Shown here: positions 56,041 through 64,000 of the stretch, one piece after another | Layout: each line of letters opens with the position of its first letter | Numbering within the stretch: position 1 is the first letter of the stretch | Source: Candidatus Limnocylindrales bacterium | Lineage (GTDB): Bacteria > Moduliflexota > Moduliflexia > Moduliflexales > JAUQPW01 | Reading direction: 5' to 3' | DNA: 64,000 nt | Assembly: GCA_035559535.1 (NCBI GenBank) | Contig: DATMBG010000042.1 | Coordinates: 76,063-140,062, forward strand | Notes under the pieces: model-generated | Seen by the model: the letters and a program-made list of their open reading frames with translations, nothing else | Told to the model about the DNA's origin: nothing | The model's database searches: none | Program-made: the position numbers and the translations under genes

Positions 56041-56054
56041 AAGAAGGAGTCTTT

Positions 56055-56528
56055 ATGGCAGAAGTAACTTATGTTTCCCATGTGAAGATTGAACGTAAGG
56101 TAGGTCCCTTACGGTTAGCCTATTTACCTGCTGAATCGGAGCCTGTACGCTTCGGGGTACACGGCGCAGTGGCCAGACATTATGGTATCAGCCCCGACGT
56201 TTCAGAACCCCATGCCACCACCCTGGATTATATTGTTGCCGCAACGGGTGGATGACTAACCGGTACCTTTGGAGGTGCGCTGGAAGCGCGCAAGATTGAG
56301 GCAAGTAATGGACGTTTAACAGCCGAAGTCAGGGGTGAAATCGAAACCGAGAATAAAGTACTGGTGATCAAGCGTATTCATGTGATTTATTACCTTAAGG
56401 CACCGGCCAGTGCCCGGGAGACCATCCAGCGGGTGCATGATTTTCATAAGGATTATTGTCCGGTTTACCGATCCCTGTACAAAGCCATTACCATCACGAC
56501 CGAATATCGATTAGAAGAGCTGGTTTAA
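56055..56528 (+). CDS. OsmC-like selenoprotein (in-frame UGA read as selenocysteine)
   Basis: A TGA at 56253-56255 would end the frame after 66 residues, in the middle of the fold. Read through, the frame continues in register to TAA at 56526-56528, giving 157 residues of complete OsmC/Ohr-type hydroperoxide reductase. Selenocysteine falls at residue 67 in YIVAATGG-U-LTGTFGGALEA, the position of the peroxidatic cysteine, and the second catalytic cysteine is present at C135 in KDYCPVYRSL. Such OsmC-like selenoproteins have been described from metagenomes. AAGGAG lies 7 bases before the ATG. I could not fold a convincing SECIS by eye. Likely role: detoxification of organic or fatty-acid hydroperoxides. 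Confidence 0.85.
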
Positions 56529-56586
56529 ACTTTTTACCCCTTAGGTTAAACTCAAAGGGTTAAGGTTTCCCTACCAAAATGGAACT

Positions 56587-56614
56587 GTAGGGGTGCACGG
56601 CCGTGCGCCCCTAC
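56587..56614. repeat. REP-like palindrome next to the inverted integrase end
   Basis: GTAGGGGTGCACGG and mirror with one mismatch. The inverted integrase 3' fragment starts directly after it. Confidence 0.9.
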
Positions 56615-56716
56615 AGTCCTTGGCCACAAGGACGTGAGGACCACCATGATTTACACCCACGTCCTCCAGAAAGGCGCCATGGCCATTCGCAGCCCATTGG
56701 ATTCACCTCCTCGATG
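56615..56716 (+). pseudogene. Integron integrase 3' end, inverted fragment
   Basis: About 33 codons in the plus direction read [18 protein letters not shown] then [11 protein letters not shown], which is the C-terminus of an integron integrase with its catalytic HxxR-Y region (H in LGH, Tyr in IYTHV). The rest of the gene is on the opposite strand at 57177-58062. The cut falls at the same place in both pieces, next to palindromes at 56587 and 57149. Confidence 0.8.
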
Positions 56717-56806
56717 AACCCGGTACAAGAGATCTCAATTAAAATGCTCTCTGAGTCCCCTTAAAGGATTCCGTTCAAATTCCAAACACCGGCTTAGCTC
56801 AACCCA

Positions 56807-56850
56807 GGATTCGTGGGGTAGGGAGCGAAGCGGAGCCACCCCACGAATCC
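56807..56850. repeat. 13-bp inverted repeat hairpin
   Basis: GGATTCGTGGGGT and its exact reverse complement with an 18-base loop (56807-56819 and 56838-56850), followed by TTTTACG. A terminator-like hairpin or another mobile palindrome inside the inverted segment. Confidence 0.6.
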
Positions 56851-57148
56851 TTTTACGTCAGGCATGCACGGACTCCTTCTTCCTTTGGGTCGAGATACCC
56901 AGCTTTCAAAGACTCACTTCGTCTGACTTACTCGGATCTTTGAAGTGCGTGCCCACTCTTGCGACTTCGTTTAGCTTAATCAATAGTTTTAGTGGCACCC
57001 TGCCGATGTGCCGCTCTCTTTGCTAGCTCTTCTCCCTCGATGCCAGTTATAAAGCTCAGCGTCATTGGGCTACACGAGTGTATGAACTTCGGGCCAGCTC
57101 CGCCTTCCTTGCTAATCGTTTTATAGGTTCCTTGGAATTTAACATATA

Positions 57149-57176
57149 GTACGGGCGCACGGCCGTGCGCCCGTAC
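57149..57176. repeat. REP-like palindrome inserted in the integrase gene
   Basis: GTACGGGCGCACGG and exact mirror, inserted right after the NGYDIRTV codons of the minus-strand integrase. The other boundary of the inverted segment. Confidence 0.92.
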
Positions 57177-58062
57177 ACGGTGCGGATGTCGTAGCCATTT
57201 GTAAGCAAGTGGGTGGCAAAGGAGTGGCGGAAGGTACGGGGGCTGACAGGCTTGGTGATGTGGGCATCGCGGGCCGCCTGGCGGATTGCCCTTTGCAGGC
57301 CGCTTTTATCCAGATGGTGGCGGCGTACGATACCCGTAGGAGGGTCTACATGATAGTAAGTCAAACGTCCTCGTTTGATGGTAGTTGGAGGGGAAGACAT
57401 ATTGCCATCTCCATTCCCGGTTGGCATGAGGGTACTTGCGCTCCAGGGCATAGGGTAGGTAGACGGCGCCATAGCCTTTAGCCAGATCCTCCTCGTGCAG
57501 GCGCTTCACGCGCTGCAGGTGTTCCTGGAGGGGGGGATGAGGCTGTCAGGTAACAGCGTCACCCGGTCCTGGTCACCTTTGCCGTCCCGAACGACGATGG
57601 CTCGTTGGGCAAAGTCAATGTCCTTCACCCGCAGTCTTAGGCATTCCATCAGGCGCAGGCCGGAGTCGTAGAGGAGTTAGGCCATCAGAAGGCGGGTGCC
57701 GGACAGGTGGTTGAGGACCCGGCGCACCTCCTCTTGGGTCAGGATAGTGGGCAACCGTTTCGGTTTTTTAGCGTGCAGGGCGTAAATTACGCCCAGGTCC
57801 TTTTTCAGCACCTCGCGGTAAAGGAACAGGAGGGCGCTGAGGGCTTGATTTTGTGTGGATGCGGCGACGTTTTCCTTCACCGCCAGATGGGTAAGGAAGG
57901 CTTCGACTTCGGTGCTACCCATTTCATTGGGGTGACGTTTGTTATAGAACAGAATATAGCGTCGGATCCAGTCCACGTAGGCGTTTTCGGTGCGGATGGA
58001 GTAGTGTTTGAGTCGCAGGGCATCACGCACCTGATGAGGAACTTTTTGGGTTTTGGTTCCAT
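57177..58062 (-). pseudogene. intI: Integron integrase (IntI), decayed
   Basis: On the minus strand the pieces read MEPKPKKFLI, then RDALRLKHYSIRTENAYVDW, LALSALLFLYREVLKKDLG-type core and, after a stop, [34 protein letters not shown]. The integron-specific insert is present: [20 protein letters not shown] followed by WRWQYVFPS. Then come [12 protein letters not shown] and [20 protein letters not shown]. Damage: a frameshift near 58035, a TAA at 57677, at least two further frameshifts, and loss of the C-terminus to the other side of a palindrome. The integron insert distinguishes it from XerC/D or phage integrases. Confidence 0.85.
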
Positions 58063-58164
58063 GGGGTTTCCTCAGTCTTGTTTAGTGGTGGTTTTTGTGC
58101 TCTACTGTTTAGCAAGTAAGGTAAATCAGGCCATATAGCAAGAGAATACCTTTGGGATTATTAT

Positions 58165-58260
58165 ACAAGAAAGTTTCCGCAAATGCAACTTGACAAAGAT
58201 ATAAAAAGATATAAATTATGCTCAATTATTATTAGACAAGAAGGTTTCCGCAAATGCAAC
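58165..58260. repeat. Two 25-bp direct repeats upstream of the integrase
   Basis: ACAAGAAAGTTTCCGCAAAT... (58165-58189) and ACAAGAAGGTTTCCGCAAAT... (58236-58260), one mismatch, 71 bases apart. Direct repeats that bind the integrase are known in attI sites; this is a possible parallel. Confidence 0.65.
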
Positions 58261-58276
58261 CCTGAGGACGTTTTAT

Positions 58277-58307
58277 GACGTCTTATATGGAATCTGTATA
58301 AGACGTC
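58277..58307. promoter_or_regulatory. Perfect 11-bp hairpin upstream of the antitoxin gene
   Basis: GACGTCTTATA, nine-base loop, TATAAGACGTC. It stands about 110 bases before the antitoxin start; such palindromes often bind antitoxin or integrase. Could also end a leader transcript. Confidence 0.5.
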
Positions 58308-58419
58308 TCAGAAGGGAAAAGACGCGGATTCCGTATAGTCCATAGTTAGTCCGCCTTGCTTCATCCAACACGGGTGAGTACAATTCACGTAAGATATCAT
58401 ATTTGAAAGAGGTGTAACT

Positions 58420-58653
58420 ATGGCGTCTACGGCAGCTATCAGGACAGTGACAAAAATGCTGGAATCCTTGCCGGAAGCGGTGCAAGAGCAGGTGGTCGAG
58501 CATCTGCGCGAGTATCTTGCAGACCTGCAGGACGAACTGGAGTGGGATCGCTTGTTTGAACGAACACAACCCCAGTTAGTGGCCGTTGCCCGTCGTGCGA
58601 AGCAAGAAATTGCCCAAGGGCACGCACAACCAATGGACTATGAGCGGTTATGA
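58420..58653 (+). CDS. Type II antitoxin
   Basis: A 77-residue helical protein with no membrane segment: AIRTVTKMLESLPEAVQEQV, EWDRLFERTQ, VARRAKQEIAQGHAQPMDYERL. The tail GHAQPMDYERL is the typical end of small antitoxins paired with RelE/ParE toxins. AGAGG precedes the ATG. Its TGA overlaps the ATG of the next gene by four bases. The partner gene is decayed, so this is an orphan antitoxin. It lies where the first integron cassette would be. Confidence 0.75.
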   Translation: MASTAAIRTVTKMLESLPEAVQEQVVEHLREYLADLQDELEWDRLFERTQPQLVAVARRAKQEIAQGHAQPMDYERL

Positions 58654-58908
58654 AGTTGGCCACTTTGCCATCTTTCTGGGCAGCCTATGAGTCTCTCAGC
58701 GAAGCCATCAAGCGCAGCGCCAGGAAAGCCTATCGTTTGTGAGCACAGAGTCCATTTCATCCTTCCCTGCATTTCAAGTGCATCAATCGCGAAGAGAATG
58801 TTTGGTCTGTAAGGGACGTGATTATCGCGCTTTGGGCTTCTTGAAGGTGACGCGGTGACATGGTTTTGGATTGGTGGTCACGATGAGTACGAACGTTTCG
58901 TCTTGTGA
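58650..58908 (+). pseudogene. RelE/ParE-type toxin, decayed
   Basis: In pieces it reads LPSFWAAYESLSEAIKRSARKAY, then (after a TGA at 58740-58742) SPFHPSLHFKCINREENVWSVR and, in shifted frames, RDYRALGFL and VTWFWIGGHDEYERF. Together these cover the whole toxin fold (FWxxYxxLxxxI, NPFHPSLHFK, VWSVRxxRxYRALG, WFWIGxHDEY). One nonsense codon and two frameshifts inactivate it. The TGA replaces the usual Trp/Gln of the family, not a redox cysteine, so selenocysteine is not suggested. Confidence 0.8.
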
Positions 58909-58921
58909 TGGGAAGGAAAGC

Positions 58922-58989
58922 GGGCTAGCGGCACCGAGCTCAGCCGCTGCTCCCTCGGCTCGCTGCAGCAGAGCTCGGTGCCGTTAGAC
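58922..58989 (+). other. attC-like integron recombination site
   Basis: CTAGCGGCACCGAGCTC and its reverse complement (one mismatch) face each other across a 29-base loop, and the right arm ends in GTTAGAC, which fits the attC core GTTRRRY. It starts 14 bases after the decayed toxin stop, as at the end of a gene cassette. The left core (GGGCTAGC) is imperfect. Confidence 0.7.
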
Positions 58990-59035
58990 GCCCTACGCAC
59001 AGATTGCCTGCAAGCACCAAGATGATGGAGCAAGA

Positions 59036-59529
59036 ATGACGCGACGGAAAACGGGTAAGAAGAGTCCGGCCAGCAGCACCGCAGCCCCTTCGGCTTCGAG
59101 GCTCAGCTCTGGGCGGCGGTGAACGCCCTGCGGGGCTCCATGGACGCCGCCGAGTCCAAGCATGTCGTGTTCGGTCTGCTCTTGCTCACGTACATCTCAG
59201 ACGCCTTCGAAGCCCACCACGCTAAGCTTGAAGTCGAGCGCAACGAGGGCGCCGACCCCGAGGACCCTGACGAGTGCCGGGCCGAAAACATCTTCTGGGT
59301 TTCGTTTGAGGCGTGCTGGTTGCACCTTCAGAAGAATACCCGCCACCCCACCATCGGCCAGCTCGTCAACCACCCCACGGCGAGAGCCGGGGGCTCCCGA
59401 CGCCGGGAAGCACTGGTGGTCATCGAGCAAGACAATCCCTCCCTCAAGGGAGGGCTTTCCAAGGACGACGCCAGGTCTACGCTGGACACGACATCACGTG
59501 GCCAGCGGTGGGTCTTTCCGCTGACGTAG
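59036..59529 (+). pseudogene. hsdM: Type I restriction HsdM methyltransferase, N-terminal relic
   Basis: After an [17 protein letters not shown] is followed, in a shifted frame, by [20 protein letters not shown], then [33 protein letters not shown] and RHPTIGQLV. This is the N-terminal helical domain of HsdM. A damaged stretch follows ([19 protein letters not shown]) and then a stop at 59527-59529. The SAM and NPPF motifs are missing, so about 150 of some 500 residues remain. HsdR and HsdS are absent. It lies right before the DISARM-like genes. Confidence 0.8.
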
Positions 59530-59650
59530 CGACTCACGCAGGCGAGGGAGTTGGCGAGTGAGGAGCGAGCGAGCAAGGGAAGAGAGATGTATGCGAATCA
59601 ATTCCTATCAAGAGGCAGCTTTTTGCTATGATAGACACGGAAGGTGCACG

Positions 59651-62631
<2,981 letters not shown>

Positions 62632-62635
<4 letters not shown>

Positions 62636-64000
62636 CCATCTTTCCGGGTATTCGCATCGAAGGTGGCCTGCTCGGGCCGGACACGCTGGAGCAGGTTCTT
62701 GCCGGTGATCTTCCGGGGCAGAACCCCAAAGACTTCGGTCTCGATGGCGGGCGAAGCCTTACCGACGAGATTGCGAGTGTCTTCGCTGACGCGCGCGCCG
62801 AGTGGGAGGTGTTCCAGCGGCGGCTGGAACGGCTTGCCGCTGACGATCTCGCGACTTCCGTCACCCGCGACGCCTGGATGATCCCGTTTCTGAGTCTTCT
62901 GGGCTACGAGCTCCGGTACAACCCGCGCGCCTACGAGGTGGATGGCCTCACCTTCGCCATCTCCCATCGCGCTGGAGAAATGGAGGACGCTCCGCCAGTA
63001 CACATCGTCGGCGCGCGGCAGGAGCTGGGCCGCGTCGCCCCGACGGGCCGGCCGCGGCTCGCGCCGCACTCGCTGGTGCAGGAGTTCCTCAACCGCAGCG
63101 AGCAGCTCTGGGGGATCGTCACCAACGGCCTCACCCTGCGCCTCCTGCGCGACAGCACCTACGTGCGCCGCCAGGCCTATGTCGAGTTCGACCTCGCGCA
63201 GATTCTCGAGGAGCAGCGCTTCCTCGACTTCTCCGTCCTCTTTCGCCTCCTCCACCGCTCGCGGCTACCGCGGTCAGTGGCCGACGCCCGGGACTGCCTT
63301 CTGGAGCGGTACTACCAGCGCGGCCTCGAGCAAGGCGGCCGGGTGCGGGAGCGGTTGCGCGACGGCGTCGAGGAATGCATCAAGCGCCTGGCGAACGGCT
63401 TCCTCGCGCACTCGGAGAACAGCGAGCTTCGGCAGCGTGTGGCGCTAGGAGCGAGTGGCGAATCGCGAGTGGCGAGTAGTGGACTACGGCCGCTCAGTCC
63501 GGAGGAACTCTACCAGCAACTGCTGCGCCTCGTGTACCGGCTCCTGTTTCTGTTGGTCTCCGAGGATCGTGGCCTGATCAGTGCCGAGCCCCTGTACCGC
63601 GAGCACTACGGCGTGGCGCGCCTGCGGCGGCTCCTCGACAGGCGCAGCGCCTACACCGAGCACGACGACATCTGGTGCAGCCTCAGGGTACTGTGGAAAG
63701 TACTCTGCGACGAAAATTACGCCGCGCTTTTGGGTGCGCCGCCGCTCAACGGCGAACTCTTCGAGCCTTGCCATCTCGACGCCTGCACCATCGCCAACCG
63801 CGATTTCCTCGAGGCGTTCTGGCATCTCGCGTATTACCGTGAGTCGCCTTCCGCGCCGCCGCGTCGGGTCAACTATGCTGCCCTCGACGTCGAGGAACTC
63901 GGCTCGGTGTACGAGAGCCTCCTGGACTACCACCCGGTGGTTGAGGCGAGTGGCGAGTGGCGAGTGGCGAGTGAAGGGCCAGTAGGGGCGCACGGCGGTG
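62632..64000 (+). CDS. drmMI: DrmMI-like Eco57I/PglX-type DNA methylase (3' end outside window)
   Basis: An open frame of 456 codons to the right edge without a stop. The N-terminal part (SLVQEFLNRSEQLWGIVTNG, LRLLRDSTYVRRQAYVEFDL, FLLVSEDRGL, ELGSVYESLLDYHPVV) matches the N-terminal region of PglX/Eco57I-type adenine methylases, DrmMI in class 1 DISARM. The SAM-binding and NPPY motifs would lie beyond the window. The ATG overlaps the drmD stop (ATGA). Two short repeat-derived inserts are in frame: GASGESRVASSG near residue 275 and SGEWRVASEGPVGAHGG at the window end. Confidence 0.75.
63981..64000. repeat. REP-like palindrome, cut by the window end
   Basis: AGTAGGGGCGCACGG, the left arm of the palindrome, in frame with the methylase gene and preceded by AGTGGCGAGTGGCGAGT-type repeats. 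Confidence 0.75.

Larger units (their letters stand above)
58063..58419. other. Presumed attI/leader region between integrase and first cassette
   Basis: No gene. It contains two 25-bp direct repeats (58165, 58236) and a perfect hairpin (58277-58307). It lies between the divergent integrase and the first cassette gene, where attI and the cassette promoter of an integron are expected. I see no clear attI GTTRRRY core. Confidence 0.45.

Noticed and set aside
58740-58742. TGA in the toxin gene as selenocysteine
   Set aside because: It replaces an aromatic or polar residue, and two further frameshifts show decay.

Overview
The window comes from an uncultured Gram-negative bacterium. It carries lipopolysaccharide-core glycosyltransferases, lipoprotein signal peptidase and a Tat protein. 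The lifestyle looks aerobic or microaerobic: BoxB-type diiron epoxidase, NuoA and a pyruvate dehydrogenase complex. A four-gene cluster with the order and protein types of mxaACKL suggests a PQQ-dependent methanol dehydrogenase system. Two genes are interrupted by in-frame UGA codons exactly at redox-active positions (a GrdB-like protein and an OsmC-like protein), so the organism probably inserts selenocysteine. The mix would suit lineages such as Methylomirabilota or Tectomicrobia, but I cannot prove a taxon from this sequence.

Layout. 1-5.4 kb (minus): mxaACKL-like cluster running off the left edge. 5.7-6.4 kb: a PD-(D/E)XK nuclease. 7.2-13.6 kb (minus): XdhC, LarC, Nudix, BoxB-like oxygenase, two enoyl-CoA hydratases and a lone NuoA. 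13.7-20.6 kb (minus): cobalamin adenosyltransferase, lipoyl synthase, the GrdB-like selenoprotein, a PHP phosphoesterase and PDH E2/E1beta/E1alpha; LipA makes the cofactor that E2 uses. 21.8-27.2 kb (minus): primary-type sigma factor, ABHD18-like hydrolase and the TldE/TldD pair. 27.5-32.3 kb (plus): ferritin-like protein, second PD-(D/E)XK nuclease, PrmC, a DEDDh exonuclease fused to a WYL domain, and MurA. 32.8-38.9 kb: two methyltransferases, a secreted Pro-rich repeat protein and two tandem acyl-CoA ligases. 39.1-46 kb (plus): a helical-repeat protein and an LPS glycosyltransferase cluster. 46.5-51.5 kb: DUF169 protein, a GntR regulator with three matching operators, a decayed EamA transporter, thioesterase, methyltransferase and a small membrane protein. 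51.5-56.5 kb: Tat protein, PH-domain protein, IleS, LspA and the OsmC-like selenoprotein.

The right end (56.5-64 kb) is a different kind of DNA. It holds a decayed integron integrase whose 3' end has been inverted, an intact antitoxin with a decayed RelE/ParE-type toxin, an attC-like site, a relic of a type I methyltransferase (HsdM), and then two long G+C-rich genes that match the start of a class 1 DISARM operon (DrmD helicase, DrmMI methylase; cut by the window edge). I read this as an acquired defence island.

A family of about 28-bp near-perfect palindromes (GTAGGGGCGTAAGG and its mirror) is scattered through 41-64 kb. Copies lie between genes, supply stop codons, interrupt the EamA and integrase genes, and sit in frame inside the DISARM genes. 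A second family of purine-rich/pyrimidine-rich inverted repeats lies between genes at 13-41 kb. I found no rRNA, tRNA or CRISPR array.
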